From contig NW_027478592.1 in assembly GCF_051014685.1 (NCBI RefSeq), positions 682,001-746,000 of the forward strand: 64,000 nucleotides of DNA. Reading direction: 5' to 3'. Source of the stretch: Ptiloglossa arizonensis. Its lineage: Eukaryota; Arthropoda; Insecta; Hymenoptera; Colletidae. Positions 49,461 to 62,000 of the stretch are shown here, piece by piece. Under the pieces are notes generated by a model. The model did no database searches and was not told where the DNA came from. It worked only from the letters and a program-made list of their open reading frames with translations. The translations under genes and the position numbers were made by a program. Within the stretch, counting starts at the first letter, position 1. Each line of letters starts with the position of its first letter.

Positions 49461-52400
49461 CCTAGGGAAAAAATACACATACCGTTGTAATCGTGCGAGT
49501 TTCTACTTTCAGATGCAATAGGAATTTTTGGGTTAGGTCTATCCTTTCGCGAGATATGGGAGATTGAGGCTAAGAAATGGTTGAGAAGGCAAGAAATTTT
49601 TCGCAATTCTGGTGCTCCAAACGCTTAAGCAGAATGGCCTAGGGAAAAAATACACACACCGTTGTAATCGGGCGAGTTTCTACTTTCAGATGCAATAGGA
49701 ATTTTTGGGTTAGGTCAATCCGTTCGCGAGATATGGGAGTTTGAAGCCAAGAAATGGTTGAGAAGGCAAAAAATTTTTCGCAATTCTGCTGCTCCAAACG
49801 CTTAACCAGAATGGCCTAGGGAGAAAATACACATACCGTTGTAATCGGGCTAGTTTCTACTTTCAGATGCAATAGGAATTTTTGGGTTAGGTCAATCCGT
49901 TCGCGAGATATGCGAGTTTGAAGCTAAGAAATGGTTGAGAAGACAACAAATTTTTCGCAATTCTGCTGCTCCAAACGCTTAACCAGAATGGCCTAGGGAA
50001 AAAATACGCATACAGTTGTAATCGGGCGAGTTTCTACTTTCAGACGCAGCAGGAATTTTTGGGTCTGGTCAATCCGTTCGCGAGATATGGGACTTTGAAA
50101 CTAAGAAATGGTTGAGAAGACAACAAATTTTTCGCAATTCTGCTGATCCACACGCTTAACCAGAATGGGCTAGGGAAAAAATACACATACCGTTGTAATC
50201 GGGCGAGTTTCTACTTTCAGACGCAGCAGGAATTTTTGGGTCTGGTCAATCCGTTCGCGAGATATGGGACTTTGAAACTAAGAAATGGTTGAGAAGACAA
50301 CAAATTTTTCGCAATTCTGCTGATCCAAACGCTTAACCAGAATGGGCTAGGGAAAAAATACACACACCGTTGTAATCGGGTGAGTTTCTACTTTCAGACG
50401 CTACAGGAATTTTTGGGTTAAGTCAATCCGTTCGCGAGATATGGGAGTTTGAAGCCAAGAAATGGTTGAGAAGGCAAAAATTTTTTCGCAATTCTGCTGC
50501 TCCACAAGCTTAACCAGAATGGCCTAGGGAAGAAATACACATACCGTTGTAATCGGGCGAGTTTCTACTTTCAGATGCAAAAGGAATTTTTGGGTTAGGA
50601 CAATCCGTTCGCGAGATATGGGAGTTTGAATCCAAGAAATGGTTGAGAAGGCAACAAATTTTTCGCAATTCTGCTGCTCCAAACGCTTAACCAGAATGGG
50701 CTGGGGAAAAAATACACATACCGCTGTAATCGGGCGAGTTTCTACTTTCAGACGCAACAGGAATTTTTGGGTTAGGTCAATCCGTTCGCGAGATATGGGA
50801 GTTTGAAGCTAAGAAATGGTTGAGAAGACAACAAACTTTTCGCAATTCTGCTGCTCCAAACGCTTAACCAGAATGGCCTAGGGAGAAAATTCACATACCG
50901 TTGTAATCGGGCGGGTTTCTACTTTCACATGCAACAGGAATTTTTGGTTTAGGTCAATCCGTTCGCGAGATATGGGAGTTTGAAGCTAAGAAATGGTTGA
51001 GAAGACAACAAATTTTTCGCACTTCTGCTGCTCCAAACGCTTAACCAGAATGGCCTAGGAAAAAATACACATACCGTTGTAATCGGGCGAGTTTCGACTT
51101 TCAGAAGCAATAGGAATTTTTGGGTTAGGTCAATCCGTTCGCGAGATATGGGAGTTTGAAGGCAAGAAATGGTTGAGAAGGCAAAAAACTTTTCGCAATT
51201 CTGCTGCTCCACACGCTTAACCAGAATGGCCTAGGGAAAAAATACACATACCGTTGTAATCGGGCGAGTTTCTACTTTCAGACGCAGCAGGAATTTTTGG
51301 GTTTGGTCAATCAGATCGCGAGATATGGGACTTTGAAACTAAGAAATGGTTGAGAAGACAACAAATTTTTCGCAATTCTGCTGATCCAAACGCTTAACCA
51401 GAATGGGCTAGGGAAAAAATACACATACCGCTGTAATCGGGCGAGTTTCTACTTTCAGATGCAATAGGAATTTTTGGGTTAAGTCAATCCGTTCGCGAGA
51501 CATGGGAGTTTGAAGCCAAGAAATGGTTGAGAAGGCAAAAAATTTTTCGCAATTCTGCTGCTCCAAATGCTTAACCAGAATGGCCTAGGGAAAAAATACA
51601 CATACCGTTGTAATCGGGCGGGTTTCTACTTTCAGATGCAATAGGAATTTTTGGGTTAGGTTAATCCGTTCGCGAGATAAGGGAGTTTGAAGCTAAGAAA
51701 TGGTTGAGAAGACAACAAATTTTTCGCAATTCTGCTGATCCAAACGCTTAACCAGAATGGGCTAGGGAAAAAATACACATACCGTTGTAATCGGGCGAGT
51801 TTCTACTTTCAGATGCAATAGGAATTTTTGGGTTAGGTCAATCCGTTCGCGAGATATGGGAGTTTGAAGCCAAGGCATGGTTGAGAAGGCAAAAAATTTT
51901 TCGCAATTCTGCTGCTCCAAACGCTTAACCAGAATGGCCTAGGGAAAAAATAAACATACCGTTGTAATCGGGCGAGTTTCTACTTTCAGATGCAATAGGA
52001 ATTTTTGGGTTAGGTCAATCCGTTCGCGAGATATGGGAGTTTGAAGCCAAGGCATGGTTGAGAAGGCAAAAAATTTTTCGCAATTCTGCTGCTCCAAACG
52101 CTTAACCAGAATGGCCTAGGGAAAAAATAAACATACCGTTGTAATCGGGCGAGTTTCTACTTTCAGATGCAATAGGAATTTTTGGGTTAGGTCAATCCGT
52201 TCGCGAGATATGGGAGTTTGAAGCTAAGAAATGGTTGAGAAGACAACAAATTTTTCGCAATTCTGCTGCTCCAAACGCTTAACCAGAATGCCCTAGGGAA
52301 AAAATACACATGCCGTTGTAATCGGGCGAGTTTCTACTTTCAGACGCAACAGGAATTTTCGGCTTAGGTCAATCCGTTCGCGAGATATGGGAGTTTGAAG

Positions 52401-53001
52401 CTAAGAAATGGTAGAGAAGGCAACAAATTTTTCGCAATTCTGCTGCTCCAAACGCTTAACCAGAATGGCCTAGGGAAAAAATACACAGACCGTTGTAATC
52501 GGGTGAGTTTCTACTTTCAGATGCAATAGGAATTTTTGGGTTAGGTCAATCCGTTCGTGAGATATGGGAGTTTGAAGCCAAGAAATAGTTGAGAAGACAA
52601 CAAATTTTTCGCAATTCTGCTGCTCCAAACGCTTGACCAGAATGGGCTAGGGAAAAAATACATATACCGTTGAAATCGGGCGAGTTTCTACTTCCAGACG
52701 CTACAGGAATTTTTGGGTTAGGTCAATCCGTACGCGAGATATGGGAGTTTGAAGCCAAGAAATGGTTGAGAAGGATAAAAAATTTTTCGCAATTCTGCTT
52801 TTCCAAACGCTTAACCAGAATGGCCTAGGGAAAAAAAAATACATACCGCTGTAATCGGGCGAGTTTCTACTTCCAGACGCTACAGGAATTTTTCGGTTAG
52901 GTCAATCCGTTCGCGAGATATGGGAGTTTGAAGCCAAGAAATGGATGAGAAGGCAAAAAATTTTTCGCAATTCTGCGGCTCCAAACGCTTAACCAGATTG
53001 G
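49461..53001 (+). repeat. 3541-bp tandem duplication, left copy (20 monomers)
   Basis: This block is followed directly by a near-identical copy, offset 3541 bp (20 x 177 + 1). The left edge is bracketed by 'accagaatga' just before 49461 against 'accagattgg' just before 53002. The block spans the end of unit A and the first 1.24 kb of unit B, so the duplication happened after the 49-mer duplication. It includes adjacent 'acgcagcagg'/'gggtctggtc' monomers, the 'ccacaagctt' monomer, the short 'cctaggaaaaaatac' monomer (near 51.05 kb), the 'gtcaatcagatcgcgag' monomer and the anchor cassette. Confidence 0.92.
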
Positions 53002-56000
53002 CCTAGGGAAAAAATACACATACCGTTGTAATCGTGCGAGTTTCTACTTTCAGATGCAATAGGAATTTTTGGGTTAGGTCTATCCTTTCGCGAGATATGG
53101 GAGATTGAGGCTAAGAAATGGTTGAGAAGGCAAGAAATTTTTCGCAATTCTGGTGCTCCAAACGCTTAAGCAGAATGGCCTAGGGAAAAAATACACACAC
53201 CGTTGTAATCGGGCGAGTTTCTACTTTCAGATGCAATAGGAATTTTTGGTTTAGGTCAATCCGTTCGCGAGATATGGGAGTTTGAAGCCAAGAAATGGTT
53301 GAGAAGGCAAAAAATTTTTCGCAATTCTGCTGCTCCAAACGCTTAACCAGAATGGCCTAGGGAGAAAATACACATACCGTTGTAATCGGGCTAGTTTCTA
53401 CTTTCAGATGCAATAGGAATTTTTGGGTTAGGTCAATCCGTTCGCGAGATATGCGAGTTTGAAGCTAAGAAATGGTTGAGAAGACAACAAATTTTTCGCA
53501 ATTCTGCTGCTCCAAACGCTTAACCAGAATGGCCTAGGGAAAAAATACGCATACAGTTGTAATCGGGCGAGTTTCTACTTTCAGACGCAGCAGGAATTTT
53601 TGGGTCTGGTCAATCCGTTCGCGAGATATGGGACTTTGAAACTAAGAAATGGTTGAGAAGACAACAAATTTTTCGCAATTCTGCTGATCCACACGCTTAA
53701 CCAGAATGGGCTAGGGAAAAAATACACATACCGTTGTAATCGGGCGAGTTTCTACTTTCAGACGCAGCAGGAATTTTTGGGTCTGGTCAATCCGTTCGCG
53801 AGATATGGGACTTTGAAACTAAGAAATGGTTGAGAAGACAACAAATTTTTCGCAATTCTGCTGATCCAAACGCTTAACCAGAATGGGCTAGGGAAAAAAT
53901 ACACACACCGTTGTAATCGGGTGAGTTTCTACTTTCAGACGCTACAGGAATTTTTGGGTTAAGTCAATCCGTTCGCGAGATATGGGAGTTTGAAGCCAAG
54001 AAATGGTTGAGAAGGCAAAAATTTTTTCGCAATTCTGCTGCTCCACAAGCTTAACCAGAATGGCCTAGGGAAGAAATACACATACCGTTGTAATCGGGCG
54101 AGTTTCTACTTTCAGATGCAAAAGGAATTTTTGGGTTAGGACAATCCGTTCGCGAGATATGGGAGTTTGAATCCAAGAAATGGTTGAGAAGGCAACAAAT
54201 TTTTCGCAATTCTGCTGCTCCAAACGCTTAACCAGAATGGGCTGGGGAAAAAATACACATACCGCTGTAATCGGGCGAGTTTCTACTTTCAGACGCAACA
54301 GGAATTTTTGGGTTAGGTCAATCCGTTCGCGAGATATGGGAGTTTGAAGCTAAGAAATGGTTGAGAAGACAACAAACTTTTCGCAATTCTGCTGCTCCAA
54401 ACGCTTAACCAGAATGGCCTAGGGAGAAAATTCACATACCGTTGTAATCGGGCGGGTTTCTACTTTCACATGCAACAGGAATTTTTGGTTTAGGTCAATC
54501 CGTTCGCGAGATATGGGAGTTTGAAGCTAAGAAATGGTTGAGAAGACAACAAATTTTTCGCACTTCTGCTGCTCCAAACGCTTAACCAGAATGGCCTAGG
54601 AAAAAATACACATACCGTTGTAATCGGGCGAGTTTCGACTTTCAGAAGCAATAGGAATTTTTGGGTTAGGTCAATCCGTTCGCGAGATATGGGAGTTTGA
54701 AGGCAAGAAATGGTTGAGAAGGCAAAAAACTTTTCGCAATTCTGCTGCTCCACACGCTTAACCAGAATGGCCTAGGGAAAAAATACACATACCGTTGTAA
54801 TCGGGCGAGTTTCTACTTTCAGACGCAGCAGGAATTTTTGGGTTTGGTCAATCAGATCGCGAGATATGGGACTTTGAAACTAAGAAATGGTTGAGAAGAC
54901 AACAAATTTTTCGCAATTCTGCTGATCCAAACGCTTAACCAGAATGGGCTAGGGAAAAAATACACATACCGCTGTAATCGGGCGAGTTTCTACTTTCAGA
55001 TGCAATAGGAATTTTTGGGTTAAGTCAATCCGTTCGCGAGACATGGGAGTTTGAAGCCAAGAAATGGTTGAGAAGGCAAAAAATTTTTCGCAATTCTGCT
55101 GCTCCAAATGCTTAACCAGAATGGCCTAGGGAAAAAATACACATACCGTTGTAATCGGGCGGGTTTCTACTTTCAGATGCAATAGGAATTTTTGGGTTAG
55201 GTTAATCCGTTCGCGAGATAAGGGAGTTTGAAGCTAAGAAATGGTTGAGAAGACAACAAATTTTTCGCAATTCTGCTGATCCAAACGCTTAACCAGAATG
55301 GGCTAGGGAAAAAATACACATACCGTTGTAATCGGGCGAGTTTCTACTTTCAGATGCAATAGGAATTTTTGGGTTAGGTCAATCCGTTCGCGAGATATGG
55401 GAGTTTGAAGCCAAGGCATGGTTGAGAAGGCAAAAAATTTTTCGCAATTCTGCTGCTCCAAACGCTTAACCAGAATGGCCTAGGGAAAAAATAAACATAC
55501 CGTTGTAATCGGGAGAGTTTCTACTTTCAGATGCAATAGGAATTTTTGGGTTAGGTCAATCCGTTCGCGAGATATGGGAGTTTGAAGCCAAGGCATGGTT
55601 GAGAAGGCAAAAAATTTTTCGCAATTCTGCTGCTCCAAACGCTTAACCAGAATGGCCTAGGGAAAAAATAAACATACCGTTGTAATCGGGCGAGTTTCTA
55701 CTTTCAGATGCAATAGGAATTTTTGGGTTAGGTCAATCCGTTCGCGAGATATGGGAGTTTGAAGCTAAGAAATGGTTGAGAAGACAACAAATTTTTCGCA
55801 ATTCTGCTGCTCCAAACGCTTAACCAGAATGCCCTAGGGAAAAAATACACATGCCGTTGTAATCGGGCGAGTTTCTACTTTCAGACGCAACAGGAATTTT
55901 CGGCTTAGGTCAATCCGTTCGCGAGATATGGGAGTTTGAAGCTAAGAAATGGTAGAGAAGGCAACAAATTTTTCGCAATTCTGCTGCTCCAAACGCTTAA

Positions 56001-59000
56001 CCAGAATGGCCTAGGGAAAAAATACACAGACCGTTGTAATCGGGTGAGTTTCTACTTTCAGATGCAATAGGAATTTTTGGGTTAGGTCAATCCGTTCGTG
56101 AGATATGGGAGTTTGAAGCCAAGAAATAGTTGAGAAGACAACAAATTTTTCGCAATTCTGCTGCTCCAAACGCTTGACCAGAATGGGCTAGGGAAAAAAT
56201 ACATATACCGTTGAAATCGGGCGAGTTTCTACTTCCAGACGCTACAGGAATTTTTGGGTTAGGTCAATCCGTACGCGAGATATGGGAGTTTGAAGCCAAG
56301 AAATGGTTGAGAAGGATAAAAAATTTTTCGCAATTCTGCTTTTCCAAACGCTTAACCAGAATGGCCTAGGGAAAAAAAAATACATACCGCTGTAATCGGG
56401 CGAGTTTCTACTTCCAGACGCTACAGGAATTTTTCGGTTAGGTCAATCCGTTCGCGAGATATGGGAGTTTGAAGCCAAGAAATGGATGAGAAGGCAAAAA
56501 ATTTTTCGCAATTCTGCGGCTCCAAACGCTTAACCAGATTGGCCTAGGGAAAAAATACACATACCGTTGTAATCGGGCGAGTTTCTACTTTCAGATGCAA
56601 TAGGAATTTTTGGGTTAGGTCAATCCGTTCGCGAGATATGGGAGTTTGAAGCCAAGAAATGGTTGAGAAGGCAAAAAATATTTCGCACTTCTGCTGCTCC
56701 AAACGCTTAACCAGAATGGCCTAGGGAAAAAATACACATACCGTTGTAATCGGGCGAGTTTCTAATTTCAGACGCAACAGGAATTTTTGGCTTAGGTCAA
56801 TCCGTTCGCGAGATATGGGAGTTTGAAGCCAAGAAATGGATGAGAAGGCAAAAAATTTTTCGCAATTCTGCTGCTCCAAACGCTTAACCAGAATGACCTA
56901 GGGAAAAAATACACATACCGTTGTAATCGGGCGAGTTTCTACTTTCAGATGCAATAGGAATTTTTGGGTTAGGTCTATCCGTTCGCGAGATATGGGAGTT
57001 TGAAGCCAAGGAATGGTTGAGAAGGCAAGAAATTTTTCGCAATTCTGCTGCTCCAAACGCTTGACCAGAATGGGCTAGGGAAAAAATACACATACCGTTG
57101 TAATCGGGTGAGTTTCTACTTCCAGACGCTACAGGAATTTTTGGGTTAGGTCAATCCGTTCGCGAGATATGGGTGTTTGAAGCCAAGAAATGGATGAGAA
57201 GGCAAAAAATTTTTCGCAATTCTGCTGCTCCAAACGCTTAACAAGAACGACCTAGGGAAAAAATACACATACCGTTGTAATCGGGCGAGTTTCTACTTTC
57301 AGACGCAACAGGAATTTTTGGCTTAGGTCAATCCGTTCGCGAGATATGGGAGTTTGAAGCCAAGAAATGGATGAGAAGGCAAAAAATTTTTCGCAATTCT
57401 GCTGCTCCAAACGCTTAACCAGAATGACCTAGGGAAAAAATACACATACCGTTGTAATCGGGCGAGTTTCTACTTTGAGATGCAACAGGAATTTTTGGGT
57501 TAGGTCAATCCGTTCGCGAGATATGGGAGTTTGAAGCCAAGAAATGGATGAGAAGGCAAAAAATTTTTCGCAATTCTGCTGCTCCAAACGCTTAACCAGA
57601 ATGACCTAGGGAAAAAATACACATACCGTTGTAATCGGGCGAGTTTCTACTTTCAGATGCAATAGGAATTTTTGGGTTAGGTCTATCCGTTCGCGAGACA
57701 TGGGAGTTTGAAGCCAAGAAATGGTTGAGAAGGCAAAAAATTTTTCGCACTTCTGCTGCTCCAAACGCTTAACCAGAATGGCCTAGGGAAAAAATACACA
57801 TACCGTTGTAATCGGGCGAGTTTCTACTTTCAGACGCAACAGGAATTTTTGGCTTAGGTCAATCCGTTCGCGAGATATGGGAGTTTGAAGCCAAGAAATG
57901 GATGAGAAGGCAAAAAATTTTTCGCAATTCTGCTGCTCCAAACGCTTAACCAGAATGACCTAGGGAAAAAATACACATACCGTTGTAATCGGGCGAGTTT
58001 CTACTTTCAGATGCAATAGGAATTTTTGGGTTAGGTCAATCCTTTCGCGATATATGGGAGTTTGAAGCTAAGAAATGGTTGAGAAGAAATCAAACTTTTC
58101 GCACTTCTGCTGCTCCAAACGCTTAACCAGAATGGCCTGGGGAAAAAATACACATACCGTTGTAATCGGGCGAGTTTCTACTTTCAGACGCAACAGGAAT
58201 TTTTGGGTTAGGTCAATCCGTTCGCGAGATATGGGAATTTGAAGCCAACAAATGGTTGAGAAGGCAGAAAATTTTTCGCAATTCTGCTGCTCCAAACGCT
58301 TAACCAGAATGACCTAGGGAAAAAATACACATACCGTTGTAATCGTGCGAGTTTCTACTTTCAGATGCAATAGGAATTTTTGGGTTAGGTCTATCCTTTC
58401 GCGAGATATGGGAGATTGAAGCTAAGAAATGGTTGAGAAGGCAAGAAATTTTTCGCAATTCTGGTGCTCCAAACGCTTAAGCAGAATGGCCTAGGGAAAA
58501 AATACACACACCGTTGTAATCGGGCGAGTTTCTACTTTCAGATGCAATAGGAATTTTTGGGTTAGGTCAATCCGTTCGCGAGATATGGGAGTTTGAAGCC
58601 AAGAAATGGTTGAGAAGGCAAAAAATTTTTCGCAATTCTGCTGCTCCAAACGCTTAACCAGAATGGCCTAGGGAGAAAATACACATACCGTTGTAATCGG
58701 GCTAGTTTCTACTTTCAGATGCAATAGGAATTTTTGGGTTAGGTCAATCCGTTCGCGAGATATGCGAGTTTGAAGCTAAGAAATGGTTGAGCAGACAACA
58801 AATTTTTCGCAATTCTGCTGCTCCAAACGCTTAACCAGAATGACCTAGGGAAAAAATACACATACCGTTGTAATCGGGCGAGTTTCTACTTTCAGATGCA
58901 ATAGGAATTTTTGGGTTAGGTCAATCCTTTCGCGATATATGGGAGTTTGAAGCTAAGAAATGGTTGAGAAGAAATCAAACTTTTCGCACTTCTGCTGCTC

Positions 59001-62000
59001 CAAACGCTTAACCAGAATGGCCTGGGGAAAAAATACACATACCGTTGTAATCGGGCGAGTTTCTACTTTCAGACGCAACAGGAATTTTTGGGTTAGGTCA
59101 ATCCGTTCGCGAGATATGGGAATTTGAAGCCAACAAATGGTTGAGAAGGCAGAAAATTTTTCGCAATTCTGCTGCTCCAAACGCTTAACCAGAATGACCT
59201 AGGGAAAAAATACACATACCCTTGTAATCGTGCGAGTTTCTACTTTCAGATGCAATAGGAATTTTTGGGTTAGGTCTATCCTTTCGCGAGATATGGGAGA
59301 TTGAAGCTAAGAAATGGTTGAGAAGGCAAGAAATTTTTCGCAATTCTGGTGCTCCAAACGCTTAAGCAGAATGGCCTAGGGAAAAAATACACACACCGTT
59401 GTAATCGGGCGAGTTTCTACTTTCAGATGCAATAGGAATTTTTGGGTTAGGTCAATCCGTTCGCGAGATATGGGAGTTTGAAGCCAAGAAATGGTTGAGA
59501 AGGCAAAAAATTTTTCGCAATTCTGCTGCTCCAAACGCTTAACCAGAATGGCCTAGGGAGAAAATACACATACCGTTGTAATCGGGCTAGTTTCTACTTT
59601 CAGATGCAATAGGAATTTTTGGGTTAGGTCAATCCGTTCGCGAGATATGCGAGTTTGAAGCTAAGAAATGGTTGAGCAGACAACAAATTTTTCGCAATTC
59701 TGCTGCTCCAAACGCTTAACCAGAATGGCCTAGGGAAAAAATACGCATACAGTTGTAATCGGGCGAGTTTCTACTTTCAGACGCAGCAGGAATTTTTGGG
59801 TCTGGTCAATCCGTTCGCGAGATATGGGACTTTGAAACTAAGAAATGGTTGAGAAGACAACAAATTTTTCGCAATTCTGCTGATCCACACGCTTAACCAG
59901 AATGGGCTAGGGAAAAAATACACATACCGTTGTAATCGGGCGAGTTTCTACTTTCAGACGCAACAGGAATTTTTGGCTTAGGTCAATCCGTTCGCGAGAT
60001 ATGGGAGTTTGAAGCCAAGAAATGGATGAGAAGGCAAAAAATTTTTCGCAATTCTGCTGCTCCAAACGCTTAACCAGAATGACCTAGGGAAAAAATACAC
60101 ATACCGTTGTAATCGGGCGAGTTTCTACTTTGAGATGCAACAGGAATTTTTGGGTTAGGTCAATCCGTTCGCGAGATATGGGAGTTTGAAGCCAAGAAAT
60201 GGATGAGAAGGCAAAAAATTTTTCGCAATTCTGCTGCTCCAAACGCTTAACCAGAATGACCTAGGGAAAAAATACACATACCGTTGTAATCGGGCGAGTT
60301 TCTACTTTCAGATGCAATAGGAATTTTTGGGTTAGGTCTATCCGTTCGCGAGACATGGGAGTTTGAAGCCAAGAAATGGTTGAGAAGGCAAAAAATTTTT
60401 CGCACTTCTGCTGCTCCAAACGCTTAACCAGAATGGCCTAGGGAAAAAATACACATACCGTTGTAATCGGGCGAGTTTCTACTTTCAGACGCAACAGGAA
60501 TTTTTGGCTTAGGTCAATCCGTTCGCGAGATATGGGAGTTTGAAGCCAAGAAATGGATGAGAAGGCAAAAAATTTTTCGCAATTCTGCTGCTCCAAACGC
60601 TTAACCAGAATGACCTAGGGAAAAAATACACATACCGTTGTAATCGGGCGAGTTTCTACTTTCAGATGCAATAGGAATTTTTGGGTTAGGTCTATCCGTT
60701 CGCGAGGTATGGGTGTTTGAAGCCAAGAAATGGTTGAGAAGGCAAAAAATTTGTCGCAATTCTGCTGCTCCAAACGCTTAACCAGAATGGCCCAGGGAAA
60801 AAATACACATACCGTTGTAATCGGGCGAGTTGCGACTTTCAGATGCAATAGGAATTTTTGGGTTAGGTCAATCCGTTCGCGAGGTATGGGAGTTTGAAGC
60901 CAAGAAATGGTTGAGAAGGCAAAAAATTTTTCGCAATTCTGCTGCTCCAAACGCTTAACCAGAATTGCCTAGGGAAAAAATACACATACCGTTGTAATCG
61001 GGCGAGTTTCTACTTTCAGATGCAATAGGAATTTTTGGGTTAGGTCAATCCTTTCGCGATATATGGGAGTTTGAAGCTAAGAAATGGTTGAGAAGAAATC
61101 AAACTTTTCGCACTTCTGCTGCTCCAAACGCTTAACCAGAATGGCCTGGGGAAAAAATACACATACCGTTGTAATCGGGCGAGTTTCTACTTTCAGACGC
61201 AACAGGAATTTTTGGGTTAGGTCAATCCGTTCGCGAGATATGGGAATTTGAAGCCAAGAAATGGTTGAGAAGGCAGAAAATTTTTCGCAATTCTGCTGCT
61301 CCAAACGCTTAACCAGAATGACCTAGGGAAAAAATACACATACCGTTGTAATCGTGCGAGTTTCTACTTTCAGATGCAATAGGAATTTTTGGGTTAGGTC
61401 TATCCTTTCGCGAGATATGGGAGATTGAGGCTAAGAAATGGTTGAGAAGGCAAGAAATTTTTCGCAATTCTGGTGCTCCAAACGCTTAAGCAGAATGGCC
61501 TAGGGAAAAAATACACACACCGTTGTAATCGGGCGAGTTTCTACTTTCAGATGCAATAGGAATTTTTGGGTTAGGTCAATCCGTTCGCGAGATATGGGAG
61601 TTTGAAGCCAAGAAATGGTTGAGAAGGCAAAAAATTTTTCGCAATTCTGCTGCTCCAAACGCTTAACCAGAATGGCCTAGGGAGAAAATACACATACCGT
61701 TGTAATCGGGCTAGTTTCTACTTTCAGATGCAATAGGAATTTTTGGGTTAGGTCAATCCGTTCGCGAGATATGCGAGTTTGAAGCTAAGAAATGGTTGAG
61801 AAGACAACAAATTTTTCGCAATTCTGCTGCTCCAAACGCTTAACCAGAATGGCCTAGGGAAAAAATACGCATACAGTTGTAATCGGGCGAGTTTCTACTT
61901 TCAGACGCAGCAGGAATTTTTGGGTCTGGTCAATCCGTTCGCGAGATATGGGACTTTGAAACTAAGAAATGGTTGAGAAGACAACAAATTTTTCGCAATT

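Larger units (their letters stand above)
43090..51764 (+). repeat. 49-monomer HOR unit A (8674 bp)
   Basis: This unit starts in the anchor cassette and ends where the cassette starts again at about 51.77 kb; 'atgccctaggg' recurs 8674 bp apart (43614/52288). It contains an internal eight-monomer duplication: about 45.6-46.85 kb matches 47.0-48.27 kb, offset 1416 bp ('gatccacacg' 46605/48021). It also carries monomer types not seen further left, including 'acgcagcagg' with 'gggtctggtc' and 'gggactttgaaac', 'gatccacacg', 'gaagaaatcaaactt', 'gagattgaag' and 'gatcaatcagatcgcg'-like forms. No gene is present. Confidence 0.85.

Noticed and set aside
48754..51212. Minus-strand frames of 75-111 codons beginning MEQQNCEKF, present in several identical copies (also 54-55 kb and 58-63 kb)
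   Set aside because: The start is a TTG or GTG within 'gcgtttggagcagcag' or a variant. Copies are identical because whole 3.5-11.9 kb DNA blocks were duplicated, not because protein is conserved. The pattern is the satellite monomer in another frame.
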